This document shows, in pieces, positions 54,577 through 64,000 of a stretch of DNA of 64,000 nt. Under the pieces are notes generated by a model. The model did no database searches. It was not told the DNA's origin and was given only the letters and a program-made list of their open reading frames with translations. A program made the translations under genes and the position numbers. The stretch spans positions 62,001 through 126,000 of the forward strand of contig NZ_JAFFPS010000064.1 in NCBI RefSeq assembly GCF_016919165.1, in the 5' to 3' direction. Source of the stretch: Leptospira chreensis (GTDB lineage Bacteria; Spirochaetota; Leptospiria; Leptospirales; Leptospiraceae). The stretch's first letter is position 1; each line of letters opens with the position of its first letter.

Positions 54577-55785
54577 TCACAATAAATCAATTGCTGATTT
54601 TATGATTCCCATTGCTTCTCTCATTTCTTTCTCCTGAATCACGAGAGGGGGTGCAAATCGCACTGTGTTTTTATGAGTTTCCTTGGCTAAAATTCCTGAC
54701 TTCATTAACTCCAAACACAAGTTTTTGGCATCTACCTTGTCAGTAAATTGTACCGCATTTAAGAGGCCTTTTCCCCGAACCAAATGGACCAAAGGATGAT
54801 TCCAAGATTCAATTGTTTCTCGAAATAGGATTCCCATTCGTTTTGAATTCTCGCTCATCCCTTCCTCTAGAATGGTTTTCACTGCAGTCATTGCCACTTC
54901 GCAAGCCAGTGGATTGCCACCAAATGTAGAACCATGTTCCCCTGGTTTCAAAAGTAAAAGAATTTCATCAGAACCTAATACGCAAGATACGGGCATCATT
55001 CCACCAGAAAGGGCTTTACCAAGAAGTAACAAATCTGGTTTGATTTTCGAGTGATCCGAACAAACAAGTTCCCCAGTCCTACCTAAACCTGTTTGTATTT
55101 CATCAACGATGAGTAGTACATTATGAAATTCGCATATTTTCTTTGCTTCGCTTAAATAGTTTTCATTAGGAACAATGACACCCGCTTCCCCTTGAATGGC
55201 CTCCACCATAAAGGCGGCAACATTTTTATCGGAAACGCACTTTTTCAAAGCATCCAAATCATTATAGGGAATGATTTCGTACCCAGTAAGGAAAGGACCA
55301 AAATCATTTTTACTTTTTGAATCAGTGGACGCTGAAATGGCAGCGATGGTTCTTCCCCAAAAGTTTCCTTCACAGAAAATGATTTTTGCCTGATTATCGG
55401 AAATTTTCTTCTTTTGATAACCCCACTTCCTCGCTAGTTTAATCGCGGTTTCCCCGGCCTCCACTCCCGTATTCATGGGCAATACTCGATCGTATCCAAA
55501 AGTTTTTGTCATAAACTCAGTAAATAATGGAAGTTTGTCGTTATAAAAAGCTCTGGATGTCAAAGTAAGGATTGCTGATTGTTTTTGAAAAACTTCAACA
55601 ATTTTAGGATGGCAGTGGCCTTGGTTCACAGCGCTGTATGCAGATAGAAAATCAAAATATTTTTTTCCTTCAATATCCCAAAGATAAATCCCTTCCCCTT
55701 TTGTGATCACAACAGGCAAAGGAGAATAATTGAAAGCTCCAAACTTAGATTCTTTTTCGATAAACAAATCTGTCAATTTTCCCAT
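54577..55785 (-). CDS. rocD: Ornithine aminotransferase
   Basis: PLP-dependent class III aminotransferase converting ornithine and 2-oxoglutarate to glutamate semialdehyde and glutamate. It has 402 residues, close to the usual RocD. The catalytic lysine is K257 in LLLGKALSGGMMPVS, with the PLP-binding Asp-228 in LIVDEIQTGLGRTG. The N-terminus GAFNYSPLPVVITKGEGIYLWD and NTGVEAGETAIKLAR match OAT over acetylornithine aminotransferase. It is divergent from proline dehydrogenase and P5C dehydrogenase, so the cluster catabolises ornithine/arginine and proline to glutamate. Confidence 0.92.
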   Translation of the reverse strand: MGKLTDLFIEKESKFGAFNYSPLPVVITKGEGIYLWDIEGKKYFDFLSAYSAVNQGHCHPKIVEVFQKQSAILTLTSRAFYNDKLPLFTEFMTKTFGYDRVLPMNTGVEAGETAIKLARKWGYQKKKISDNQAKIIFCEGNFWGRTIAAISASTDSKSKNDFGPFLTGYEIIPYNDLDALKKCVSDKNVAAFMVEAIQGEAGVIVPNENYLSEAKKICEFHNVLLIVDEIQTGLGRTGELVCSDHSKIKPDLLLLGKALSGGMMPVSCVLGSDEILLLLKPGEHGSTFGGNPLACEVAMTAVKTILEEGMSENSKRMGILFRETIESWNHPLVHLVRGKGLLNAVQFTDKVDAKNLCLELMKSGILAKETHKNTVRFAPPLVIQEKEMREAMGIIKSAIDLL

Positions 55786-55890
55786 TTGGAAATAAAAACA
55801 TCTAAGTTATTGTTTACAACTCCTTTCAGATTTTATATTCTCATTTTTTACAGAATCAAGAGTTTTGGGATCGAATTTGGTTGTTACATT

Positions 55891-57210
55891 ATGTTTACAA
55901 AACAAATGCAAGATGATGATAAAGAAATTCTTTCCATTGCTAAAACAATCGATGGAAGCGGGGGACCTTGGTATCAAAGATTCAGATTTTTTATCACTTC
56001 CAAAACAATCCACTTGGGGTTTCGTTATCCAAAATTAAAATTACAAACTTTCAAATTCATCGATGTCCTTCCCTCACTCGAATCAAAAAACATATACAAG
56101 TATTTTAAAATTTATCTTTTCGATGAAAATACAGAGATTCCTACATTTTTAAAATCTTCGATTCAGTTTCTCATCAATATCTTTTTCCTAGATTACATTG
56201 TTTCTTTCCTCATACTAAAAATAGTAAAAATCTTTGCCAAATTATTTATACTGACGGACTCTCCGAGGAATTTAGAAGAAATCCATTTATCAACAAGACC
56301 TCGCACCTATGATATTTTAGGAGAAACGGCACTCTCCCCTAGAGAAGCAAAAGAATATCTACATCAATATTCGGAACTCCTAAAAATTCTACCCGAGGTG
56401 CCAACAGGTATCAATTCCAAATTACGAACCAATATATCCATCAAATGCTCCGGGATTGAAACAAGGCTCTATCCAGAAGCCGAAGAGGTGAGTGTGAGAT
56501 ATTTACAAGATGCCCTGAGGCCCATCCTTCGTTTGGCAATGACGAAGGGAATCGGAATCAATTTGGACATGGAACAGTATGACCTTAAAGCAATCATCAG
56601 CCGATCCGCAATGGATTTATTTCTAGAGCCAGAATTTCAATTCTATCCACACTTCGGTATCGTTGTACAATCCTATTTAAAATCCTCAAAAGAGGATTTA
56701 GGTGTTTGGAAAGAATACGCAAAACTTCGGACCGTTCCCATCACCATTCGACTGGTGAAGGGGGCCTATTTAGAATTCGAACGAATCAAAGCAGAAGAAC
56801 GCGGATGGACCTCTCCCGTATTTGAGACCAAAAAAGAAACCGATATCAAATTTGAAGAAAATGTTTTATTTCTTTTAGAATCCTATCCCTACCTTAGGCC
56901 AGCCTTCGGAACACATAACCTTCGTTCGCTTTCTTATATCCTATATCATACAAAAAGAAAAAACATTTCCGATTTTGAAATTCAAATGTTGTATGGGATG
57001 GCCGGTAAATACAAGTTTGGGTTAGAATCTATGGGAATCATTGTCCGGGAATACTCTCCCATAGGTGCCCTACTTCCTGGGATGGCTTATTTGATTCGTA
57101 GGCTTTTAGAGAATACATCCAACCAAGGATTTTTGTATCAAATGAGTTTGGGAAAAAATTTAGATTCTTTAATAATGAGTCCCCAAGAGGAAAATTTACA
57201 TGGAATTTAA
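55891..57210 (+). CDS. Proline dehydrogenase
   Basis: FAD-linked oxidation of proline to P5C, the first step of proline catabolism. From the ATG at 55891 it has 439 residues. The frame is open back to 55786, but that would leave no room for promoters between it and rocD. The PRODH barrel shows RLVKGAYLEFERIKAEERGW, GTHNLRSLSY and EIQMLYGMAG, ending with VREYSPIGALLPGMAYLIRR. It overlaps P5C dehydrogenase by 11 bp. TTGTTT with TATATT at 55834-55839 may be its promoter. It is a single-function enzyme, not a PutA fusion. Confidence 0.9.
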   Translation: MFTKQMQDDDKEILSIAKTIDGSGGPWYQRFRFFITSKTIHLGFRYPKLKLQTFKFIDVLPSLESKNIYKYFKIYLFDENTEIPTFLKSSIQFLINIFFLDYIVSFLILKIVKIFAKLFILTDSPRNLEEIHLSTRPRTYDILGETALSPREAKEYLHQYSELLKILPEVPTGINSKLRTNISIKCSGIETRLYPEAEEVSVRYLQDALRPILRLAMTKGIGINLDMEQYDLKAIISRSAMDLFLEPEFQFYPHFGIVVQSYLKSSKEDLGVWKEYAKLRTVPITIRLVKGAYLEFERIKAEERGWTSPVFETKKETDIKFEENVLFLLESYPYLRPAFGTHNLRSLSYILYHTKRKNISDFEIQMLYGMAGKYKFGLESMGIIVREYSPIGALLPGMAYLIRRLLENTSNQGFLYQMSLGKNLDSLIMSPQEENLHGI

Positions 57211-58762
57211 AAATGAAACCATTCGAGATTTTTCCATAGAGAAAGAAAGGAATGCCATTCGTTTGGCACTAAACTCTATCGAAAAAGTATTACCTTTTAC
57301 AATTCCCATCTCGATCGGGAACACGCAGAAGTTTTCAACAAATCATTTTGTCCACAAAAACCCTTGGTCTCCAGAGATCGTCGTCTCGAAGGTTTCTCTT
57401 TCCAATGCTTTGGATTTAGAAGAAGCCATCAAAATTTCCAAAAAAAGAGGGAACCTTTGGAAAGAACGTCCACAAGAAGAACGCTCCGCCTTACTCATGA
57501 AAGTCGCAGAAAAGTTAGTGAGTAAAAAAGATTGGATCCTCTCTGTTTGCATTTGGGAAACAGGAAAACATATCACGGAAGCAGAAATTGAATTTGCGGA
57601 AGCCGTCGACTTTTGTCGTTATTATGCAGCCGTTGCCAATGATCAAATGTTACCAAAAAATATAAATCTCTTAGGTGAAGACAATTTATATTATTACCAA
57701 CCAAAAGGGATTGTGGCTTCCATCTCTCCTTGGAATTTTCCTATGGCAATTTTTACCGGAATGTGTGCTGCCCCTCTGGTCACGGGCAACGTTGTCCTAA
57801 CAAAGCCAGCGGAAGAAACTTCGGCTACGGCTTACGAGATCACAAAATGTTTTTGGGAAGCAGGAATACCCAAAGAAGTGTTTCATTTTTTACCAGGTCT
57901 TGGTTCCGAAATTGGGGAAGCAATGGTAACCCACTCGGAGGTTTCGGTTATCAATTTCACAGGATCCAGAGATGTGGGACTTTCCATTGTAAGACTAGCG
58001 TCCCAGATTTCCCCCGGACAACGCAGCATAAAAAAAGTCATCTGCGAGTTAGGTGGTAAAAATGCGATGGTTGTGGATGCTGATGCCGACTTAGATGTGG
58101 CCGTCCAGGCCATCCTTTCTTCTGCCTTTGGATTCCAAGGCCAAAAATGCAGTGCTCTCTCTCGGCTTTATGTACATAACGATTGTTTCAAGAAACTAAA
58201 AGAAAGATTAATGGCAAGTATGGAAGATTTACTGGTTGGTTCTCCTTTAGATTTTGAAAATCGAATTGGACCTGTCATCCACGAAGAGAGTTATTTACGA
58301 CTCCTTCGTTTGCAAAAGGAAAATGAAAGTTTTTTAACAGGAATTACTACCCAATACCCAAAAGATGGGTTTTATATTCCACCAAGCTTATACGAACCAC
58401 CTCCCGACTCATCCATGTGGAGTTCTGAAATTTTTGGACCACTACTCTCGATGAAAAAGATTTCTAGTTTCCAAGAAGGAATCGAATTAGCCAACGACTC
58501 CGACTATGCTCTGACGTGCGGAGTCATCTCCCGAAATCCCAAACATGTGCAGGAAGCAAAATTAAAAATAGATGCCGGGAATTTATATATCAACCGCGGA
58601 ATCACGGGAGCTATAGTCAATAGACAACCGTTTGGTGGAGGAAAGTTATCGGGAACCGGTGCGAAAGCAGGAGGTCCCGATTATTTACATCTTTTTGTAG
58701 AAGGAAAAACGTTTACGGAAAACACAATGCGCCAAGGTTTCTCTCGCGATACAATTCAATAA
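57200..58762 (+). CDS. 1-pyrroline-5-carboxylate dehydrogenase
   Basis: NAD-dependent aldehyde dehydrogenase oxidising glutamate semialdehyde to glutamate. It has 520 residues. Catalytic Cys-317 is in [10 protein letters not shown] and Glu-283 in CELGGKNAM. The N-terminal part aligns with the PutA/P5CDH class (ATG at 57200 within the preceding gene). The C-terminus carries [31 protein letters not shown], diagnostic of P5CDH. It couples proline and ornithine breakdown to glutamate. A 9-bp inverted repeat spans its stop and may terminate transcription. Confidence 0.93.
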   Translation: MEFKNETIRDFSIEKERNAIRLALNSIEKVLPFTIPISIGNTQKFSTNHFVHKNPWSPEIVVSKVSLSNALDLEEAIKISKKRGNLWKERPQEERSALLMKVAEKLVSKKDWILSVCIWETGKHITEAEIEFAEAVDFCRYYAAVANDQMLPKNINLLGEDNLYYYQPKGIVASISPWNFPMAIFTGMCAAPLVTGNVVLTKPAEETSATAYEITKCFWEAGIPKEVFHFLPGLGSEIGEAMVTHSEVSVINFTGSRDVGLSIVRLASQISPGQRSIKKVICELGGKNAMVVDADADLDVAVQAILSSAFGFQGQKCSALSRLYVHNDCFKKLKERLMASMEDLLVGSPLDFENRIGPVIHEESYLRLLRLQKENESFLTGITTQYPKDGFYIPPSLYEPPPDSSMWSSEIFGPLLSMKKISSFQEGIELANDSDYALTCGVISRNPKHVQEAKLKIDAGNLYINRGITGAIVNRQPFGGGKLSGTGAKAGGPDYLHLFVEGKTFTENTMRQGFSRDTIQ

Positions 58763-58789
58763 AGATTTTTGTCAGTATAGAAATCTTTA
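58760..58789. terminator. AT-rich inverted repeat between convergent genes
   Basis: TAAAGATTT (58760-58768) and AAATCTTTA (58781-58789) form a perfect 9-bp stem with a 12-nt loop. It starts at the stop codon of P5C dehydrogenase and lies 20 bp from the convergent hydrolase gene. T residues in the stem suit weak termination in both directions. Confidence 0.45.
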
Positions 58790-58809
58790 AAACATAATCG
58801 ACAAACCGG

Positions 58810-59760
58810 TTACTTTCCAGAAACAGAAATTCGTTCTTGGTGGCCTGGATACACAAACTTAAGTTTGTGAGTGTTTTCCAGTCCTTTTAAAAAATCCAAA
58901 CTTTTACGATTGAGTTTGTGATCCGAGGTAAAGGCCCCCGGAGTGACACCTTCTTTCCAACCCCAACTCGTATGGGAAGTATCCCCGAGGACCAAATGAG
59001 CCCCATCTTTTGTTGGAATGAAAAATGCCAAACTTCCGGGTGTATGCCCCGGAACAGAAAGTATATAGAAACTCTCGTCCCCAAAAAAATCCAAAACAGT
59101 AATTTGGTCTTTATCTTTACCAAAATCAAATTGGATTAAATTCGGATTTTCTCCTAACAAACGATTGGTGGAACCTTGGACAAATAAATTGATAAAATAT
59201 TTACTCGTGACTTCTCCAGGCCCGACATACAAAGGAATCGAGTTATCTAACTCTGAAGCTCCGAGTGTATGATCCAAATGTAAGTGAGTCAGAAAGACTC
59301 CCTTTACATCGATTTTGTTTTGATGCAAATAGGCTTTGGTTGTTTGATAGACTTGCATTTTTGAAAAATGCATCTGAGATTCCACTATAGAACTGATGGG
59401 TAGGGCATCCTTACCTTTGGTAAAACTTTCCCCCACACCGGAATCAATCATAAAGGTTCCAAATTTCGGATGTTTGACGAGATAGAAATAAATGGAGATG
59501 GGTTCCTGACGATCCTTTAAACCAGCTGCTTTTGCTTTAGGATCATCCAAATCCAAAAGTCCGGCAAGAGATGTTTCCCAATCCGCCACTTTGACAACTT
59601 GGAATTCGACCCAGTGTTTCGGTTTCGGTTTCGGGGAAAGAGGGATTTGCCCCGTCCCCTTGTCTGAAAAAAAGGGTTTTACTTGGTGCGATGTTATCTG
59701 ACAAGAAAGGGCGAAAAGACAAAGTATAAACAGTACGATAAAGTTCATCCGAAAAAACAT
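58810..59760 (-). CDS. Metallo-beta-lactamase-fold lipoprotein
   Basis: A 316-residue exported hydrolase. Signal ends LFALSC, a lipobox. The metal motif THLHLDHTLG (HxHxDH) and the downstream ligands in VPGHTPGSLAFF, VLGDTSH and YPGHQERI are intact, so it should bind two metals. The layout resembles AHL-lactonase-like and other MBL-fold hydrolases. The substrate is unknown. The ATG at 59760 has GAAGGTGG 8 nt upstream, supporting MFFRM as the start. It is placed between the proline catabolism genes and a propeller lipoprotein. Confidence 0.82.
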   Translation of the reverse strand: MFFRMNFIVLFILCLFALSCQITSHQVKPFFSDKGTGQIPLSPKPKPKHWVEFQVVKVADWETSLAGLLDLDDPKAKAAGLKDRQEPISIYFYLVKHPKFGTFMIDSGVGESFTKGKDALPISSIVESQMHFSKMQVYQTTKAYLHQNKIDVKGVFLTHLHLDHTLGASELDNSIPLYVGPGEVTSKYFINLFVQGSTNRLLGENPNLIQFDFGKDKDQITVLDFFGDESFYILSVPGHTPGSLAFFIPTKDGAHLVLGDTSHTSWGWKEGVTPGAFTSDHKLNRKSLDFLKGLENTHKLKFVYPGHQERISVSGK

Positions 59761-60008
59761 AAAACCACCACCTTCTCTAAAACTAAGTCGAATGAATCCA
59801 TTTTAGCAGTCACTCTAAAAATTGAGGATTCGTTCCGCATCCTTAAAAAGGAACTTACAATCAAACGAAAGGATCAAAAAAAGTTTTCACTTCCCGCGAG
59901 TAGATCTTAGAAAATTTTTCTGGAATTTACAAACGAAAAAGGAAATAATTTATTGCAAATTGATTTCAGATATCCGCTAAATAAACCACTTTGTAAAGCC
60001 AAACAACC

Positions 60009-61412
60009 ATGCGAAAATTCAGTGTTCCCATTTTACTTACATTTTATTTTTGTAATTCTTGTTTCTATCATCCTTTGTGGAAACCCTATTTTTTCCCAGA
60101 GAAGGATCCTCTTTCTAAACTCCAATTACAATTTGCTTCCGCTATATTTCTCATACAACCAAGGATTTATTCTCTTTCCAAAACTTCTGGTGTGGAAGGC
60201 GAAACGATAGTCATTGGAGGTGTAAATTTTTCAGCAGAAGGTGCAGAAAACAGAGTGTTCTTTTCAGGTTCTGTCCAAGCAACCATAGATAATACAAGTC
60301 CTTCAAGCTTAACAGTGAAAGTACCTTACGGTGCCAAATCAGGTCCCATCACAATTGAAAATAACAAAGGTTCTGCGCAGAGCTTTGATGCATTTACCGT
60401 GTATCGATATTTCCTTAACTTTTCTGTTGATGCCAATTCAGAATTATACTCACTCAATATGAATACCGGCGAAATTGTTGCTGCCACGGGATCCCCTTAT
60501 GCCCTCGCCACCAATTCTGCCAAATTTTCACCCAATGGAAAATTTGCCTTTTCTGGTGGATTCGGAATCACCTATATTTCTAGTTATGCGACAAATCAAA
60601 ACACGGGATTTTTGTCTTCATTCAACACCAATGCGGGTACCACAACAGTAGATCCTGTATTCTTTGCCTTTCATCCCTCAAACCAATTCCTTTATGTATC
60701 AAGTAATAGTGGTAGTAGCATCGCAGCCTTTGGATTTGATTCCAACACAGGGATACTCACGAAAATTAATGACTATAACCAACCTTGCACTTGCAATCTT
60801 AACCATCTGGCAATCTCACCTGATGGAAAATATCTTTACGTAAATGGGAACGGTGGCACAGAACCTATCATCGGTTATTCGATTGATCAAAACACGGGGG
60901 CATTGTCTAATTTGGCCGGTTCCCCATTTGCGACGGGGATCCCCAATCTCGAGGCACTGCTCATTGACTCCACATCCAACTACTTATATTCGCTTTCATT
61001 GGCGAATGGCATTCTTGGCAGGCAAATTGATTCCGCCACAGGGAACCTAACAGTGATTCCAGGAAGTCCATTTACAGGAACCAGCGGAAATTTTCGAGCA
61101 GTGATGCATCCCTCTGGAAAGTATTTTTATACTGTGAATATTACAGGAGCATTACTGGCAAAACATGATATTTCTTTAGCGAATGGTTCCCTATCCTTGG
61201 CTAATTCGATTCTGAACTTTGGATCGAATTTACAATTTATTACTTTGGATCCCACAGGTACTTACTGTTTTGTCAGTAATATTGGATCAAATAACTTTTA
61301 TCAATTCAAAGTGGATGCAGAAACAGGATTACCAAGTCTAATGAACTCTGGGAATCCGTATCCAGCATCGGGAACTCCTAGTGTTCCCGAACCGTTTCGG
61401 GTGGCACAATGA
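60009..61412 (+). CDS. IPT/TIG plus lactonase-like propeller lipoprotein
   Basis: A 467-residue exported protein. The N-terminus has a signal-like stretch with CNSC, likely a lipobox. An IPT/TIG domain (about 55-135) carries GVEGETIVIGGVNFS and ends NNKGSAQSFDAFTVY. Residues about 140-460 form lactonase-type blades such as LYVSSNSGSSIAAFGFDSNTGILTKI. It resembles the propeller lipoprotein at 51823 but with the TIG module replacing the Cys motif. Its 3' 112 bp overlap the convergent gene. A ligand or surface role is likely but not shown. Confidence 0.75.
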   Translation: MRKFSVPILLTFYFCNSCFYHPLWKPYFFPEKDPLSKLQLQFASAIFLIQPRIYSLSKTSGVEGETIVIGGVNFSAEGAENRVFFSGSVQATIDNTSPSSLTVKVPYGAKSGPITIENNKGSAQSFDAFTVYRYFLNFSVDANSELYSLNMNTGEIVAATGSPYALATNSAKFSPNGKFAFSGGFGITYISSYATNQNTGFLSSFNTNAGTTTVDPVFFAFHPSNQFLYVSSNSGSSIAAFGFDSNTGILTKINDYNQPCTCNLNHLAISPDGKYLYVNGNGGTEPIIGYSIDQNTGALSNLAGSPFATGIPNLEALLIDSTSNYLYSLSLANGILGRQIDSATGNLTVIPGSPFTGTSGNFRAVMHPSGKYFYTVNITGALLAKHDISLANGSLSLANSILNFGSNLQFITLDPTGTYCFVSNIGSNNFYQFKVDAETGLPSLMNSGNPYPASGTPSVPEPFRVAQ

Positions 61413-62086
61413 TTCAAAATTTCAAATCGAAGTGTTGTGAATTCAGTATGAAAGTCCTTACGATTTCTTTCCGCCATGGCTTCTTTGTGTTCTAAACCAT
61501 CCTTTGTAGGTTCTAGGCCGTGGACCATCTGGATCATTTCATGTTCCGAATTCCAAATACTAAAAGTCAAAAAATTTCGAAACGGTCGGAAGGCAGCAAA
61601 AGCAAATCTTTGCGAAGGATGATCCCTGACTTGTTTTTCCACAGGCCTTCCCCATTTTGTAAATCGAAATAGTTGAGAAATTTTCAATCGAGCGAGAGTG
61701 ATGGCAACCATTGGTGTATCTTCTTTCGATGGTTTGGGATAGAGGACGGCTGAATCTAATTCACTAATTTTCCCCCACCTCCGATACAATCGCAATCGCA
61801 TCTGCCAAGAAGAATGAATAGGATGGTTCCTAGAAAGATTCAGAAACTGATCCAGATCTTCTTCTGATTGCCAAAATGCGATCAAAGCAATCTGCGATAG
61901 ATGGTAACGTTTTTTAGAAAAGAGAGAAGCACCTAATTGCATGGGCACCAAGGATTCGGAATGGATCAGTCCTTTTGTTTTCTTTTTCTTTAAATAGAGA
62001 AACAAATAGAACGGAAGTTTATAGATAGGCACTTCAAAATAGTGAAAACTAAAAACTTCTTGTGCGGGGTTTTGTTTCTGTGACAT
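61301..62086 (-). CDS. Spheroidene monooxygenase-like protein
   Basis: A 261-residue protein whose middle resembles CrtA-type spheroidene monooxygenases and related heme-linked dimeric enzymes: ALIAFWQSEEDLDQFLNL, WQMRLRLYRRWGKISELD and RFAFAAFRPFRNFLTFSIWNS, in that order. No other carotenoid genes are nearby, so the substrate is open. The last 37 residues are antisense to the end of the propeller gene. The frame is open throughout. The ATG at 62086 is 14 bp from the divergent membrane protein start. Confidence 0.6.
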   Translation of the reverse strand: MSQKQNPAQEVFSFHYFEVPIYKLPFYLFLYLKKKKTKGLIHSESLVPMQLGASLFSKKRYHLSQIALIAFWQSEEDLDQFLNLSRNHPIHSSWQMRLRLYRRWGKISELDSAVLYPKPSKEDTPMVAITLARLKISQLFRFTKWGRPVEKQVRDHPSQRFAFAAFRPFRNFLTFSIWNSEHEMIQMVHGLEPTKDGLEHKEAMAERNRKDFHTEFTTLRFEILNHCATRNGSGTLGVPDAGYGFPEFIRLGNPVSASTLN

Positions 62087-62100
62087 TGATCTTCTATTTT

Positions 62101-62904
62101 ATGAATGAAAATTCTTTATTACTTGCTGTTCTAACTTTTGGATACGGTCTGGCACCTTTTTTTACCAATCGTTTCTTTTTAAAAAATTCAAAAATATATT
62201 CCGTATTTCACTTCATTTCCTTCCTTTTGATCCTTTTAGCAATCTTTTTTAGAATCCCCAAATTAACCGTGGTCTGGCCTATATTTTGTGGATTGGGATT
62301 GGTTTTATTCTGTAAAATACAAAAGACAAATTTCAAACAATTACAGACTTGGATTGGATTTTTACCCTTTGGATTTAGCCTTCTTTCTTCCCTTTGGTTT
62401 TATTGTGGGCAAAACGAATGCCATCTTCTTGGTTATAACGAAACTTGGAGTTACTACGCAGCCATTCACGGTTGTTTTATCGGTTGGTTATTTTTATCAG
62501 GGATCATCAGTGTTTCGAATCATCCAGAAGGATCCAAAAAAACTTTAATCGAATCTCTAGGAATTGTAATTCTATTTCTCCTCATCGCATTGGGTATTTA
62601 TGGAAATCCCATTTTAAAAAAAATCGCAGTGGTTGGATTTTCGTTTCTAGTACCTTACACTCTCTGGGTGGCAACAAAGGAAATTAGAAATCAAAACAGG
62701 GTTTCCTTAATTCTTGCCAACTGCAGTCGACTATTCCTCTGTTTTACCTTTCTCTTGGCACTGGTTCACGAATTCTATATTGGTTTTCCTAAGTTTATTT
62801 ATGGATATCCCCTTATGGTCATCCTTCATGGAGGCATCAATGCCTTCCTTGTGATTCCTTGTTTTTTATTTTCCCTTTTATTCGCTAAAGAAGAATCAAC
62901 ATAA
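62101..62904 (+). CDS. YndJ-like membrane protein
   Basis: A 267-residue protein from the ATG at 62101, with about eight membrane helices. The C-terminal motif VILHGGINAF and the overall helix pattern recall YndJ-type proteins, which are of unknown function. The ATG is preferred over 62062 because of the short divergent spacing and because the upstream residues are not conserved in character. No ribosome site is strong. It may share a control region with the convergent/divergent neighbour. Confidence 0.55.
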   Translation: MNENSLLLAVLTFGYGLAPFFTNRFFLKNSKIYSVFHFISFLLILLAIFFRIPKLTVVWPIFCGLGLVLFCKIQKTNFKQLQTWIGFLPFGFSLLSSLWFYCGQNECHLLGYNETWSYYAAIHGCFIGWLFLSGIISVSNHPEGSKKTLIESLGIVILFLLIALGIYGNPILKKIAVVGFSFLVPYTLWVATKEIRNQNRVSLILANCSRLFLCFTFLLALVHEFYIGFPKFIYGYPLMVILHGGINAFLVIPCFLFSLLFAKEEST

Positions 62905-63116
62905 AATTCTCAGAACAGAGTCACCGAAAGAGATAGAAGAGGAAAACCCTAGTAACCGATTCCTTTCTCACTCCTCTTTACTTCTCGTAAATATTTCGAT
63001 TTTGCTTGCAAAAGTAAAATATGTTCTTAATGTAGCATTTCTCAATTTGCAGGTTACGTTTTGTACGCAAATGAAAAATAGATAAGTGAACAATGTGCGG
63101 GATTTAAATTGAATGT

Positions 63117-64000
63117 ATGAAACATAAAACCATACTCTTTTTGCTTTTTAGCGTCACTCTTTATGCGGAAACCATAGCACAAGAAACTCCAAAAGGTAAA
63201 AACCAAAAGAAAGGTGCCAATCTTCCCTCCGTAAAAGCGGAAGTAGAAGCATCGCCAACAGTTCCCAATGAAAATGTTGTGACTATTACGCAATATGCAG
63301 CCAACGAAAATAACTTCCGAGGGATCAGTGTCTACGGAGATCGATTTGCCAGACGAAACAATACTGAGTATAAATCTATACCGGATGCATGGTTTCTAAC
63401 AACGGAACTTGCCTTCAACACCGGAGACAAAAAATTTAGTTCCAATATGCTCTTCTTTAATCCCATCGTGGGAAGGACAAACAGGGACAATGATTATTAT
63501 TACCAAGATAAACCTGGCGGTGATAACCAAACACAAACGGTTGCCCATTCCCTCTCCACAGGAAGTTTAGGTTATGATCCCAATCATATCAAAAAACGAG
63601 CCGAGAAAAATGCCTTAGGGGATTCTGCGCTCGGAGAATTTTATTTCAATTGGGAAAATCGCGCCGGATCGTTCTCTACTGGACTATATGTACTCATCAA
63701 TGTAGGTGATAATTCAAGATTTGCCACTTCCGATTATGCTTTTATTTGGCGTACGGCATTTTTAAAGTATATTAACCCCACCATTTCCACTTTCTATAAA
63801 TTCACTTCCGAATTCAGCGGTTATGGAACAGGGAGTGTTTATTCCAATTTATCTTTTTCTCATAAATTTTTAGTGACTGAAAATTTTCAAATCACACCCG
63901 CCACTCATATTGGTTACCAATATGTAAATGATTATGCACTACAACGCAGAGGGATTTCTGACATTAACACTAGTTTAAAACTGAGTTATTTAGGTTTTTT
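63117..64000 (+). CDS. Outer membrane protein, 3' end beyond the window
   Basis: An open frame of about 294 codons runs from the ATG at 63117 to the end of the window. Residues 1-21 form a signal peptide (MKHKTILFLLFSVTLYAE). A Lys/Glu-rich linker leads into Tyr/Asn-rich alternating sequence such as TGLYVLINVGDNSRFATSDY and TNRDNDYYYQDKP, suggesting beta-strands of a porin-like barrel. The family is not named. Another in-frame start at 63113 is not available (it is in another frame). The gene is incomplete. Confidence 0.7.
   Translation, partial: MKHKTILFLLFSVTLYAETIAQETPKGKNQKKGANLPSVKAEVEASPTVPNENVVTITQYAANENNFRGISVYGDRFARRNNTEYKSIPDAWFLTTELAFNTGDKKFSSNMLFFNPIVGRTNRDNDYYYQDKPGGDNQTQTVAHSLSTGSLGYDPNHIKKRAEKNALGDSALGEFYFNWENRAGSFSTGLYVLINVGDNSRFATSDYAFIWRTAFLKYINPTISTFYKFTSEFSGYGTGSVYSNLSFSHKFLVTENFQITPATHIGYQYVNDYALQRRGISDINTSLKLSYLGF

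Noticed and set aside
59683..59910. 75-residue ORF upstream of the propeller lipoprotein
   Set aside because: No ribosome site and no recognisable sequence. It overlaps the start of the MBL lipoprotein gene antisense.

Overview
The window looks like a chromosomal segment of a Leptospira species, most likely a saprophyte close to L. biflexa. The base composition is around 40% GC. There are many short-spacer lipoproteins, several class III cyclase, 7TMR-DISM and LytTR signalling proteins, a beta-oxidation style lipid metabolism, and frequent TTG and GTG starts. This assignment comes from gene content and general knowledge; no database search was possible. No rRNA, tRNA, CRISPR array, insertion sequence or prophage was recognised.

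Layout. 1-5400 is a minus-strand metabolic block (mdh, cut by the window edge; a DsbA-like thioredoxin; thrB; an acyl-CoA dehydrogenase), interrupted by two small plus-strand genes of unknown function. 5773-8670 holds a degenerate HD-GYP protein meeting a membrane adenylate cyclase end to end. 8674-19135 is a long plus-strand run: two membrane proteins, etfB-etfA, a LolA-like protein, a large unknown protein, trpS, comEC, rsmA and a fatty acid hydroxylase-family protein. 19429-23323 carries an M23 peptidase, a HAD phosphatase, an RsmI-like methylase, an XRE-cupin regulator and prmA. 23320-34591 contains a 7TMR-DISM/PAS/RsbW-like sensor, an amine oxidase, an acyltransferase, HNH and DUF1292 proteins, and a minus-strand operon FadD-FadE-histidine kinase-MaoC.

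34600-40113 has a sodium/solute symporter and a 2-isopropylmalate synthase-like gene, then a D-aminoacylase-like amidohydrolase and a DUF4349 lipoprotein. The synthase gene is preceded by what looks like a complete leucine attenuator: a 16-codon leader peptide with four consecutive CTC codons, then an intrinsic terminator. 40160-53091 is an accessory, envelope-rich stretch: TetR, a PhoD-like phosphatase, four small lipoproteins, a DUF6886 protein, an operon of 7TMR-DISM histidine kinase, outer membrane barrel and LytTR regulator, and two large beta-propeller lipoproteins. 53508-64000 holds an alpha/beta hydrolase, an ornithine/proline catabolism cluster (rocD divergent from proline dehydrogenase and P5C dehydrogenase), a metallo-beta-lactamase-fold lipoprotein, an IPT-plus-propeller lipoprotein, a spheroidene monooxygenase-like protein, a membrane protein and the 5' part of an outer membrane protein gene.

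The most interesting signals are non-coding. They are the leu attenuator; three perfect hairpins that end 0, 2 and 3 nt before the start codons of exported-protein genes; a 20-bp perfect palindrome; a nested hairpin leader before the M23 peptidase; and a GC-rich structured repeat-like element at 53223-53340 with a possible decayed relative at 43571-43737.
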